Shown in pieces: positions 1-6,963 of a DNA stretch of 18,563 nucleotides. The position numbers and the translations under genes were made by a program. Origin of the DNA: COE1 sp045579665 (GTDB lineage: Bacteria > Bacillota > Clostridia > Lachnospirales > Lachnospiraceae); contig JAZNMO010000012.1 of the NCBI GenBank assembly GCA_045579665.1, forward strand, positions 1-18,563, read 5' to 3'. Below the pieces are notes generated by a model. The model searched no databases, was not told the origin of the DNA, and saw nothing but the letters and a program-made list of their open reading frames with translations. Within the stretch, counting starts at the first letter, position 1. Every line of letters begins with the position of its first letter.

Positions 1-90
1 GCTAGCTAAGATGCTACAAATAAAGGAAGAAAAAAGCCCTAAATATCTTAGAAATATATGCTTTTGTTAAGGAATTCAATAACTATACGA

Positions 91-127
91 AAACAACCTC
101 TAGGTTTGCAAACCTAAGAGGTTGTTT
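91..127 (+). terminator. Long hairpin, possible terminator of an upstream gene
   Basis: The arms AAACAACCTCTAGGTTT and AAACCTAAGAGGTTGTTT pair over 17 bp with one bulged A and a GC loop, followed by TTGTTTGTC. The T tract is interrupted, so termination is plausible but not certain. It could end a gene lying left of the window. Confidence 0.5.
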
Positions 128-139
128 GTCTACAGTCTG

Positions 140-166
140 AATCCGCGGACTAGCATCCGCGGATTT
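140..166 (+). terminator. GC-rich hairpin with short T tract; left copy of a repeated hairpin
   Basis: AATCCGCGGA and TCCGCGGATT form a perfect 10-bp stem around a 6-base loop, followed by TTTTACAATTT. Reading plus it resembles an intrinsic terminator; reading minus it lacks a T tract. A copy with three mismatches over 28 bases lies at 2493-2520. Confidence 0.5.
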
Positions 167-174
167 TACAATTT

Positions 175-450
175 CTACCCAACAGTAATCTCAACATGTT
201 TACCACTAAAAGCTACACCGTATTTATAGATGTTTTTGATGCCGGATAAAGTCATTTCGGTATCATATTTTTTATCGATAATCTGCTGTAATACATTTTC
301 TGATAGCTTTTTGAGTTGCTCTGATGTGCAATTCTTTTCAGCCTTCAGTTCTATGATAATATCAGGCAGATTTTTCTTGGTAGGCTTTAGCGGAATATCA
401 TATCGGCCGTCACCGGATTCGCGATTAGAAGTGAGAGCGAGGTTATTTAG
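175..450 (-). pseudogene. C-terminal remnant of an AAA-ATPase-like/PD-(D/E)XK nuclease protein (DUF1703-type)
   Basis: The minus strand, ending at a TAG at 175-177, reads through about 90 codons with the hallmarks of the C-terminal nuclease-like domain of the large 'AAA-ATPase-like plus DUF1703' family. These are SNRESGDGRYDIPLKP, then DIIIELKAEK (the D...E-x-K core), a QQIIDKKY helix, and the closing YGVAFSGKHVEI strand. Intact relatives, from memory, are roughly 500 residues with an N-terminal ATPase. Here the frame meets a TAG at 475-477 about ten codons before recognisable homology begins, with no start codon or ribosome site. This is therefore a 5'-truncated relic, probably left by insertion of the neighbouring cassette. 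What I see is the translation; the family call is from recognised motifs. Confidence 0.75.
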
Positions 451-606
451 ACTGCGAAAAAATACACTCCTTTGCTACACGGTAAGTGCTTGCCAAAAGA
501 TGATGCTTTCATATGCCAGAAGTAAACTTTAAATTTGCTTGTATAAGAAAGTATATAATGATAGTATATATAAAAGGATATAGTTTTGGATATAGCGAGG
601 TGTACT

Positions 607-1278
607 ATGGCAAAAAGACTTTTTTCAACAGATAAGAGGGCAGAAACAATTTTGAGTAATCTCCGTGAACGTGGAGAGAATTTATCGGGATTTATTTGTG
701 CGTCTGTGGTTGATGAGGTTTTACCTGTATATAGCCAGTTGCGCATAGAGGCATTATATTTGCTGGATGTTATAACTGATGGTGCAAAGGACTGGAAAGG
801 GAAAAAATTAATGATTGGAACAGAGGATGGATTTATAGATTCTCGTCAAGATGTTGATTTTGTTACTCGTGAGACGGTAGGTAGAGGTGTTTCGTGGCTT
901 GCAAGAAATCATCATATTAAAAAAGCTGATGTGTTAAGAGAAGTCGTAGGGCATTATCATGAAAGTTCATGGAACGGAGGTGTTAGTTTGGAGGCCGTAA
1001 ATGAAAATGTGAAAGCTGAAGTGATACGAGTTAGAGAAAAGCTTAAGGAGATTGATCCAAACTATAATGATTTTAGATTGGGATTGGGGAGTTTGGCAAG
1101 AGATGTACTTGAACATTGGGATGAACTATGGGATTGGGATGACTCCTACAATATAATCGTGTCAGTGGTATATAATGAAAATCCAATAGGTAGAATCGAA
1201 CCAATGAAAGCAATAAAAATTCTTCAATGGATGGAGAATCAGTTTATTATTGAGGCAATAAAAGAAAGAACGAAATAA
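607..1278 (+). CDS. Hypothetical protein, 223 aa, upstream partner of the AbiF-like gene
   Basis: I do not recognise this family. The ATG at 607 is chosen because GCGAGGTG sits 5-6 bases before it; an in-frame TTG at 586 lacks such a site. The protein is soluble, helical and highly charged, with no signal peptide or membrane segment. Visible marks are an early basic stretch (MAKRLF, DKRAE), WLARNHHIKKAD near the middle, HYHESSW just after, an acidic tryptophan cluster (HWDELWDWDD) near residue 175, and a basic tail. It lies 39 bases before the AbiF-like gene, same strand and similar A/T-rich codon use, so co-transcription is likely. The A/T-rich stretch upstream (531-567) has several TATAAT-like boxes but no confident -35. 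A defence-related or toxin-modulating role is only inference from the neighbour. Confidence 0.75.
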   Translation: MAKRLFSTDKRAETILSNLRERGENLSGFICASVVDEVLPVYSQLRIEALYLLDVITDGAKDWKGKKLMIGTEDGFIDSRQDVDFVTRETVGRGVSWLARNHHIKKADVLREVVGHYHESSWNGGVSLEAVNENVKAEVIRVREKLKEIDPNYNDFRLGLGSLARDVLEHWDELWDWDDSYNIIVSVVYNENPIGRIEPMKAIKILQWMENQFIIEAIKERTK

Positions 1279-1317
1279 ACGAAAATGTAAATATATACGC
1301 ATAGAGGAGAGGACAGC

Positions 1318-2286
1318 ATGAATCCTACAGAAAAAGCAAAGACAATAAATGGTTTGATGATTCATCTTAGAGATGATTGTAACATAAAAATACAGGGTAG
1401 CAAAGACAAGTTGCAATTAACTCAGTATGGATATTATCATGGATATAAAGGGTATCGTTTTATTAAACGGAGACAGAACACCATACCGTATACGAATTTT
1501 TCTGAAATCATTGCCGTCATTAATTACGATAATGCATTGAAAAAGTTGGTGTACCCTGCGTTGATGTTTATAGAAATGGCTGTAAAAAATTATACGTTAG
1601 AACAGATTGTTCCTGGGATGAAGGATAAATCTATTGGAAATATTTATAAAACGAAAATGAATGATGAATTATCTGATAGTGATTTGAGGTTAAAACGTTT
1701 GCGATTAAGAGATAAAATTCATTCTATGTTATCAAATAGTTATAAGCATAAAAATTCTATGGTTTCACATTTTTATAATCGAGGTGAAGAAATACCAATA
1801 TGGGGAATTTTTGAAATTATGATGCTAGGAGATTTTGCAGACTTTCTTCAGTGTTTGAATAAAGACGCAAGAGAAAAGGTAAGTGATGCACTTGATATGA
1901 AGGTGAGTTATGATACAAATTATAAACTAGTTGCAAATGCGTTGTTTACTATTAAAGCGTTAAGAAACGCTACTGCACATAATAATATTGCTTTTGATGC
2001 AAGATTCAAAGACCGTGATGCAAACAAAAATATTATTAAATGGGTAGAGGATGAAACGGGTATAACAAATGTTAATTTTGAGTATTTTTCAGATTACATA
2101 GCATTGATTGTGTGTTTGTTAAAGCATGTTCAATATCCAAAGAAAATGCTTATTAAATTCTTGAAAGAGTATGAAGAATGTATTAATGATTTATACAGAG
2201 AATTACCATTGCCAATTTATAACAAAATTGTTGCAACAGGTATAAAAGGTAAATTGACAAAGCTGAATGTGTATATAAAAAAATAA
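1318..2286 (+). CDS. AbiF/Abi_2-family HEPN protein (abortive infection, candidate RNase)
   Basis: A 322-residue protein with the full order of Abi_2 (AbiD/AbiF) motifs. YGYYHGYKGYRF lies at about residues 37-48, matching the family's tyrosine-rich N-terminal signature. An INYDNALKKL...FIEMAVKN helix follows, then IPIWGIFEIMMLGDF from residue 159, and the HEPN Rx4H motif R216-N-A-T-A-H221 before the N-N typical of HEPN RNases. R216 and H221 would be the catalytic pair. The start follows a strong AGGAGAGG site. Known of the family: Abi_2 proteins give phage resistance by cell arrest, and AbiF proteins are reported as relatives of Cas13 neutralised by adjacent noncoding RNAs (from memory). Context fits, since a promoter and paired RNA lie directly downstream. 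All motifs appear intact; RNase activity here is inferred. Confidence 0.88.
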   Translation: MNPTEKAKTINGLMIHLRDDCNIKIQGSKDKLQLTQYGYYHGYKGYRFIKRRQNTIPYTNFSEIIAVINYDNALKKLVYPALMFIEMAVKNYTLEQIVPGMKDKSIGNIYKTKMNDELSDSDLRLKRLRLRDKIHSMLSNSYKHKNSMVSHFYNRGEEIPIWGIFEIMMLGDFADFLQCLNKDAREKVSDALDMKVSYDTNYKLVANALFTIKALRNATAHNNIAFDARFKDRDANKNIIKWVEDETGITNVNFEYFSDYIALIVCLLKHVQYPKKMLIKFLKEYEECINDLYRELPLPIYNKIVATGIKGKLTKLNVYIKK

Positions 2287-2296
2287 GCGGAAAGAC

Positions 2297-2325
2297 TTGC
2301 ATATTTTTGGGGGGTAAGGTATATT
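2297..2325 (+). promoter_or_regulatory. Sigma-A-type promoter directly after the AbiF-like gene
   Basis: TTGCAT (2297-2302) is followed by a 17-base spacer and TATATT (2320-2325), beginning 11 bases after the AbiF stop. No good ORF with a ribosome site follows before the fatty-acid operon, so the promoter most likely drives a noncoding RNA. Start is predicted near 2332. Confidence 0.6.
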
Positions 2326-2331
2326 ATATAT

Positions 2332-2400
2332 AAGGATTGAGGCGTATGTTTGCGGACTACGCTGAGGCGAGGCAGATAGATTCTGACCTCGCCATTTATA
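2332..2400 (+). ncRNA. Candidate AbiF-associated structured small RNA
   Basis: Downstream of the promoter at 2297-2325 two successive hairpins can be drawn. The first is GCGTA (2342-2346) with TACGC (2358-2362), 11-base loop. The second is GGCGAGG-CAGA (2366-2376) with TCTG-A-CCTCGCC (2382-2393), an 11-bp stem with one bulge. No ribosome site and plausible start codon occur here. The 3' end is uncertain: either just after the second hairpin or at the terminator at 2493-2522, giving about 65 or 190 nt. Position beside an AbiF gene suggests an RNA antitoxin or guide-like partner; this is inference. Confidence 0.5.
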
Positions 2401-2492
2401 CTTTATAAAGGTTTTGGATGCTTAGCTATATTGAAGCACAGGATAAAGATTTTTGTAAGGAATATGTTTGTAAATATATGTAAAATACGAGT

Positions 2493-2523
2493 AAATCCGC
2501 GGACTAACCTCCGTGGATTTTTT
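2493..2523 (+). terminator. Intrinsic terminator; right copy of the repeated hairpin
   Basis: AAATCCGCGGA and TCCGTGGATTT form an 11-bp stem (one G-T pair) around CTAACC, followed by an unbroken run of T. It ends the AbiF/ncRNA unit and insulates it from the acpP promoter. It is nearly identical to the hairpin at 140-165. Confidence 0.8.
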
Positions 2524-2590
2524 GTCCCCAAATTTCGCCTGTTACATTCGTCAAAAATTCTGTTTGAAATTCTGTTTGAAAAAAATTCAG

Positions 2591-2619
2591 TTGACAATAA
2601 TCGTATAAAGAAGTATGAT
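2591..2619 (+). promoter_or_regulatory. Main promoter of the fatty-acid synthesis operon
   Basis: TTGACA (2591-2596, perfect -35), a 17-base spacer and TATGAT (2614-2619) place the transcript start near 2626, about 118 bases before acpP. The untranslated leader carries the FabT-type operators. Confidence 0.88.
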
Positions 2620-2633
2620 GTGCTAGTAAATAC

Positions 2634-2662
2634 TTTGAGAGTCAAAATATTTGAAAACCAAA
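2634..2662 (+). promoter_or_regulatory. Tandem FabT-type operators in the acpP leader
   Basis: TTTGA-GAG-TCAAA (2634-2646) is a perfect match to the TTTGA-N3-TCAAA core known for streptococcal/lactococcal FabT. A second copy, TTTGA-AAA-CCAAA (2650-2662), differs by one base and is centred 16 bp away. Both lie just downstream of the predicted start site, where bound repressor would block transcription. The likely ligand is the MarR protein encoded last in the same operon. Confidence 0.75.
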
Positions 2663-2743
2663 ATATTCGACGGCAAAGTACAGGTTGTGTTAGGGAACAA
2701 CCGCGAGTGTAATATTATGTGATAGTAAAAAGGAGAAAGAACA

Positions 2744-2974
2744 ATGTTAGAAAGAGTAATTGAAATCATTGAAGAGCAGTTAAATTTAGACGGAGTAGAG
2801 ATTACAGAGGAGTCTAGATTCAAAGAGGATTTAGAGGCTGATTCACTTGACTTATTCGAGCTTGTAATGGCTTTCGAAGAGGAGTACGGTGTAGAGATTC
2901 CTTCAGAGGATTTAGAGAAGATTACAACTGTAGGTTCTGTTATTGAGTACATGAAGAACAAGGGTGTTGAATAA
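2744..2974 (+). CDS. acpP: Acyl carrier protein
   Basis: A 76-residue, strongly acidic protein with the length and four-helix pattern of bacterial ACP. The phosphopantetheine attachment serine is S34 in EADSLDLFELVM, followed by the recognition helix and FEEEYGVEIPSEDLEKI. It carries all growing acyl chains of type II fatty-acid synthesis as thioesters in the cytoplasm. The start is set by AAAAAGGAG seven bases upstream. It is the first gene of the operon; fabK begins seven bases after its stop. No acpS lies in the window, so the carrier must be activated by an enzyme encoded elsewhere. Identity is essentially certain. Confidence 0.97.
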   Translation: MLERVIEIIEEQLNLDGVEITEESRFKEDLEADSLDLFELVMAFEEEYGVEIPSEDLEKITTVGSVIEYMKNKGVE

Positions 2975-2981
2975 GAATACT

Positions 2982-3908
2982 ATGAAGACTAGAGTGACAG
3001 AGTTATTAGGGATAGAGTATCCGGTAATTCAGGGCGGTATGGCTTGGGTTGCAGAGTATCACCTTGCAGCAGCGGTTTCCAATGCGGGTGGCTTGGGAAT
3101 CATTGGCGCAGGTGGCGCTCCGGCAGAGTTTGTCAGAGATCAGATTAGAAAGGCAAAGGAGTTAACCGATAAGCCATTTGGTGTAAACCTTATGCTTATG
3201 AATCCGGAGGCAGATGCGATTGCGCAGGTAATCGTTGATGAAGGCGTGAAGGTAGTTACTACAGGTGCCGGTAACCCTGCTAAGTACATGGAGATGTGGA
3301 AGGCAGCGGGCATCAAGGTAATTCCGGTAGTTGCCAGTGTGGCATTGGCGAAGCTGATGGAAAGAGGCGGAGCAGATGCAGTAGTTGCGGAAGGTATGGA
3401 GAGTGGTGGACATATTGGTTCGACTACAACCATGGCATTGGTTCCGCAGGTTGTTGATGCAGTAAAGATTCCGGTGATTGCAGCCGGTGGTATTGCAGAT
3501 GGTAGAGGCGTTGCAGCGGCATTTATGCTTGGTGCAGAGGCTGTTCAGATGGGAACAGTTTTCCTGACTGCCAATGAGTGTACAGTACATCAGAATTATA
3601 AAGACATGGTCATGAAGGCTAAGGATATTGATTCGGTTGTAACAGGTACTTCGACAGGACATCCTGTTCGTGGTATCCGTAATATGATGACGAAGGAATA
3701 TCTTCGCCTGGAGAAGGAAGGCGCTGAGTTAATGGAGCTTGAGAAATTAACCTTAGGTGCTTTGAGAAAGGCCGTAGTTGAAGGTGATGTTGTAAATGGT
3801 ACAGTTATGGCAGGACAGATTGCCGGTCTTGTAAAGACTGAGCGTTCTTGTAAGGATATTGTAACAGGATTGATGGAGCAGGCAGAGGCGTTAATGAAGA
3901 GAGTGTAG
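2982..3908 (+). CDS. fabK: Enoyl-ACP reductase II, FMN-dependent
   Basis: A TIM-barrel flavoprotein of 308 residues that reduces trans-2-enoyl-ACP with NAD(P)H and FMN, the last step of each elongation cycle. Visible marks are YPVIQGGMAWVA at the N-terminus, the AGGLGIIGAGG phosphate-binding loop, EGMESGGHIG with the catalytic-position H144 (same number as in pneumococcal FabK), VIAAGGIADGRG, and EAVQMGTVFL. I start at ATG 2982, the usual FabK start (MKTRVTELLG); an in-frame GTG at 2964 would overlap acpP. The upstream ribosome site is weak, so translational coupling to acpP is likely. No FabI or FabL occurs here; FabK enzymes are known to be triclosan-tolerant. Unlike the second flavoprotein in this operon it lacks a C-terminal cysteine cluster. 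Confidence 0.95.
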   Translation: MKTRVTELLGIEYPVIQGGMAWVAEYHLAAAVSNAGGLGIIGAGGAPAEFVRDQIRKAKELTDKPFGVNLMLMNPEADAIAQVIVDEGVKVVTTGAGNPAKYMEMWKAAGIKVIPVVASVALAKLMERGGADAVVAEGMESGGHIGSTTTMALVPQVVDAVKIPVIAAGGIADGRGVAAAFMLGAEAVQMGTVFLTANECTVHQNYKDMVMKAKDIDSVVTGTSTGHPVRGIRNMMTKEYLRLEKEGAELMELEKLTLGALRKAVVEGDVVNGTVMAGQIAGLVKTERSCKDIVTGLMEQAEALMKRV

Positions 3909-3947
3909 GTATCTTAGCAGTATAGGATACTTTGAGAAGAGCATATG

Positions 3948-3996
3948 TGCACTGGAAGAGGGTGTTTTGTCATCTTCTTTCGGTGCATATTTTTGG
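3948..3996 (+). terminator. Terminator-like hairpin between fabK and fabD
   Basis: TGCACTGGAAGA (3948-3959) pairs with TCTTTCGGTGCA (3976-3987) over 12 bp including two G-T pairs, followed by TATTTTTGG. It sits in a 116-base gap, the largest inside the operon. It could attenuate transcription or protect an mRNA end, raising acpP-fabK over the rest. No internal promoter was convincing. Confidence 0.5.
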
Positions 3997-4024
3997 AACG
4001 ATAAGAAAGGTATAGGTAATTAAG

Positions 4025-4951
4025 GTGGGAAAGACAGCGTTTATTTTCCCTGGTCAGGGTGCTCAGTACGTTGGCATGGGAAAGGACTTTTATGATACAT
4101 ATGAGACTGCTAAGAAGGTTTATCAGTTAGCAGAGGAAGCAAGCGGAATCAATATGACAGAGCTTTGCTTTGAAGAGAATGAGAAGATTAACATTACAGA
4201 GTATACACAGATTGCAATGCTTGCAACAGAGGTTGCTATTTTAAAGGTATTTGAGGAGCAGGGGGTAAAGGCAGACGTAAGCGCAGGCTTAAGCCTTGGT
4301 GAGTATGGTGCTCTTGCCGCTGCAGATGTTATGGATTTGAAGGATTTATTCCATCTTATAAGACAGCGTGGTATCTATATGCAGGAGGCATATCCTGTAG
4401 GTGGTGCGATGTCTGCGGTATTAGGTATGGATGCAGATAAGATTAAGGAAATTTGCGATGCAACAGAAGGTATTGTTACCATCGCTAACTATAATTGTCC
4501 TGGACAGATTGTTATTACAGGTGAAGAGGCAGCGGTTGCTGCAGCAGGTGCGAAGCTTTCAGAGGCAGGTGCGAAGAGAGTTGTTCCGTTAAAGGTAAGC
4601 GGACCATTCCATTCGGCATTATTAGGAAATGCAGGTGAGAAGCTTGCAGCTGATTTGGATCAGATTGCAATTCGCAATCCTAAGATTCCTTATGTATGTA
4701 ATGTAGATGCTACATATGTTGAGAGTGCAGATAGAATTAAGGGATTATTGGAGAAGCAGGTATCAAGCTCTGTATGCTGGCAGCAGAGTGTGGAGAGAAT
4801 GATAGATGATGGTGTGGATACCTTTATCGAGATTGGACCGGGTAAGACTTTGACAGGCTTTATGAAGAAGATTAACAAAGAGGTAACTGTTATGAATATT
4901 GATAAGCTGGAGGATATGGAGAAGGTATTGACAGCTTTGAGAGGAGAGTAA
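4025..4951 (+). CDS. fabD: Malonyl-CoA:ACP transacylase
   Basis: A 308-residue transferase that moves malonyl from CoA to AcpP. It opens with the family signature FPGQGAQYVGMG, has the nucleophile S90 in GLSLGEYG, and the partner H196 in SGPFHSALL; the final IEIGPGKTLTGFMKKI block is also typical. GLSLG instead of GHSLG is, as I recall, ordinary for Firmicute FabD and not a defect. The start is GTG 4025, the only start giving the canonical short N-terminus; AAAGG and ATAGG lie upstream. Its stop is two bases before fabG, so the two are tightly coupled. Confidence 0.96.
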   Translation: MGKTAFIFPGQGAQYVGMGKDFYDTYETAKKVYQLAEEASGINMTELCFEENEKINITEYTQIAMLATEVAILKVFEEQGVKADVSAGLSLGEYGALAAADVMDLKDLFHLIRQRGIYMQEAYPVGGAMSAVLGMDADKIKEICDATEGIVTIANYNCPGQIVITGEEAAVAAAGAKLSEAGAKRVVPLKVSGPFHSALLGNAGEKLAADLDQIAIRNPKIPYVCNVDATYVESADRIKGLLEKQVSSSVCWQQSVERMIDDGVDTFIEIGPGKTLTGFMKKINKEVTVMNIDKLEDMEKVLTALRGE

Positions 4952-4953
4952 AT

Positions 4954-5694
4954 ATGTTGACAGGGAAGGTAGCTCTGGTTACAGGAGCAAGCAGAGGTAT
5001 AGGTAGAGAGATAGCACTTACATTGGCAGCAAATGGGGCTACAGTTATCGTGAATTACAACGGCTCTAAGGAGCGTGCTGATGAGGTAGTGGCCCAGATT
5101 ACTGCAAATGGCGGAGAGGCCTATGCAGTGCAGTGTGATGTGTCAGATTTTGCGGCTTGCGAAGAGATGGTAAAGCAGATTCTTGCAGATTATAAAAAGG
5201 TAGATATTTTAGTAAATAATGCAGGTATTACAAGAGATAATCTTGTAATGCGTATGTCAGAGGCTGAGTATGATGCGGTATTAAATACAAATTTAAAGGG
5301 TACATTTAATACAATTCGTCATTTATCAAGACAGTTCCTAAAGCTTAAGGCGGGAAAGATTATCAATCTTTCGTCTGTAAGCGGTGTGCTTGGTAATGCA
5401 GGTCAGGCAAATTATTCAGCATCTAAGGCAGGTGTTATCGGATTGACAAAGAGCGTTGCCAGAGAGATGGCAAGCAGAGGTATCTGTGTAAATGCGGTAG
5501 CGCCCGGATTTATTGATACAGAGATGACAGCAGCATTAACAGACAGTGCAAAGGAAACATTGAACCAGATGATTCCTATGGGAAGAATTGGAAGCACAAA
5601 GGATATTGCCAATATGGTACTGTTCCTTGCAGGTAATCAGTCAGATTACATCACAGGACAGGTGTTTAGTGTAGACGGTGGTATGGCAATTTAA
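4954..5694 (+). CDS. fabG: 3-oxoacyl-ACP reductase
   Basis: A 246-residue short-chain dehydrogenase that reduces 3-ketoacyl-ACP with NADPH. It shows the TGASRGIG nucleotide loop (residues 10-17), NNAG (88-91), and the catalytic set N113, S141, Y154 and K158 (YSASK). The C-terminus ends VDGGMAI as FabG proteins do. The ribosome site GAGGAGAG lies within the end of fabD. Length and motifs match FabG rather than a general dehydrogenase, and the operon position settles the role. Confidence 0.96.
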   Translation: MLTGKVALVTGASRGIGREIALTLAANGATVIVNYNGSKERADEVVAQITANGGEAYAVQCDVSDFAACEEMVKQILADYKKVDILVNNAGITRDNLVMRMSEAEYDAVLNTNLKGTFNTIRHLSRQFLKLKAGKIINLSSVSGVLGNAGQANYSASKAGVIGLTKSVAREMASRGICVNAVAPGFIDTEMTAALTDSAKETLNQMIPMGRIGSTKDIANMVLFLAGNQSDYITGQVFSVDGGMAI

Positions 5695-5716
5695 GTTGGA
5701 AAGGCAAGGAAGATTT

Positions 5717-6952
5717 ATGAAGAAAAGAGTAGTAGTTACAGGTTTGGGAGCAATCACTCCTATTGGAAACAGTGTAGAGGCTTTTTGGGAAGGTGTTCAT
5801 CAGGAGAAGATAGGATTTGGTCCGATTACTTATTTTGACACAACAGAGTATAAGGCAAAGTTAGCAGCACAGGTTAAGGACTTTGAGCCTGGCGATTTCA
5901 TGGATAAGAAGGCAGCTCGTAGAATGGAGCTTTTCTGTCAGTATGCAGTAGCAGCAACAAAGGAAGCGATGGAGGATGCTAAGCTTGATATGGAGAAGGA
6001 AGACCCTTACAGAGTAGGTTGTGCTGTTGGTAATGGTATCGGAAGTCTTCAGACTTTAGAGAAGGCGCATTCTACACTTCTTGAGAAGGGACCTTCTAAG
6101 GTGGCACCTTTAACTGTTCCGCTTATGATTTCGAATATGGCTTCTGGTAATGTAAGTATCACATATGGCTTAAAGGGTAAGAGTATCAACGTGGTAACAG
6201 CATGTGCTACGGGTACAAACTCTATCGGTGAGGCGTTCAGAACTATCCAGTATGGTGATGCAGATGTGATGATTGCAGGTGGTACAGAGAGCTCTATCAC
6301 ACCAATCGGTGTTTCAGGCTTTACAGCATTAACAGCATTGTCTTCTTGTGAAGACCCTACAAGATGTTCTATTCCATTTGATAAGGATAGAAGCGGCTTC
6401 GTCATGGGTGAGGGTGCAGCTATCGTTGTATTAGAGGAGCTTGAGCATGCTTTAGCCCGTGGTGCTAAGATTTATGCAGAGGTAATTGGTTATGGCTGTT
6501 CATCAGATGCATACCACATTACATCTCCGGCAGAGGACGGACAGGGTGCAGCTACAGCGATGTTAAATGCGGTTAAGGATGGCGGCATTTCTCCTGAGGA
6601 TATTACTTATATTAACGCACATGGTACAAGTACACATCATAATGACTTGTTCGAGACAAGAGCAATCAAGATTGCATTTGGTGACCATGCAAAGGATATC
6701 AAGATTAATTCTACAAAGTCTATGGTAGGTCATTTATTAGGTGCAGCAGGAGCAATTGAGTTTGTTACCTGTGTAAAGGAAATGGAAGAAGGCTTTATCC
6801 ATAAGACGGTTGGATTTACAGAGGCAGAAGAAGATATGGATTTGAATTACTGCAAGGAAAGCTATAACGAAGAAATTCCTTATGCATTAAGCAATTCTCT
6901 TGGTTTTGGCGGACATAACGCAAGTATTCTGATTAAGAAATATAGTGAGTAA
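5717..6952 (+). CDS. fabF: 3-oxoacyl-ACP synthase II
   Basis: A 411-residue condensing enzyme that extends acyl-ACP with malonyl-ACP. The catalytic triad is C163 (TACATGTN), H302 (NAHGTSTHHND) and H339 (GHLLGAAGAIE), the Cys-His-His pattern of FabF/FabB. ATG 5717 (MKKRVVVTGLG) is chosen over an upstream in-frame start at 5678 that overlaps fabG. AAGGAAG lies just before it and the shorter N-terminus is canonical. It is the only elongating synthase in the operon, so it must handle both saturated and any unsaturated intermediates unless another is encoded elsewhere. Confidence 0.96.
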   Translation: MKKRVVVTGLGAITPIGNSVEAFWEGVHQEKIGFGPITYFDTTEYKAKLAAQVKDFEPGDFMDKKAARRMELFCQYAVAATKEAMEDAKLDMEKEDPYRVGCAVGNGIGSLQTLEKAHSTLLEKGPSKVAPLTVPLMISNMASGNVSITYGLKGKSINVVTACATGTNSIGEAFRTIQYGDADVMIAGGTESSITPIGVSGFTALTALSSCEDPTRCSIPFDKDRSGFVMGEGAAIVVLEELEHALARGAKIYAEVIGYGCSSDAYHITSPAEDGQGAATAMLNAVKDGGISPEDITYINAHGTSTHHNDLFETRAIKIAFGDHAKDIKINSTKSMVGHLLGAAGAIEFVTCVKEMEEGFIHKTVGFTEAEEDMDLNYCKESYNEEIPYALSNSLGFGGHNASILIKKYSE

Positions 6953-6963
6953 GGTGAAGAATT

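Noticed and set aside
2..70. A 22-codon open stretch from the left edge to TAA at 68-70, possibly the tail of an upstream gene
   Set aside because: Too short to identify, and other frames are equally uninformative; the hairpin at 91-127 is the only hint of an upstream gene.
230..532. Plus-strand 100-codon ORF
   Set aside because: It is the shadow of the minus-strand nuclease relic, which has recognisable conserved motifs in its own frame.
2431..2712. Plus-strand 93-codon ORF after the AbiF gene
   Set aside because: It runs through a terminator hairpin and the acpP promoter and operator, has no ribosome site and shows no family features.
3140..3662. Long minus-strand ORFs opposite fabK, and similar ones opposite fabF, accDA and the FabX-like gene
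   Set aside because: All lie wholly inside well-supported conserved genes and show no motifs; they are antisense shadows.
4286..4300. Loss of the histidine in the FabD nucleophile motif (GLSLG instead of GHSLG)
   Set aside because: As I recall, this variant is normal in Firmicute FabD proteins; the serine and the downstream histidine are intact.
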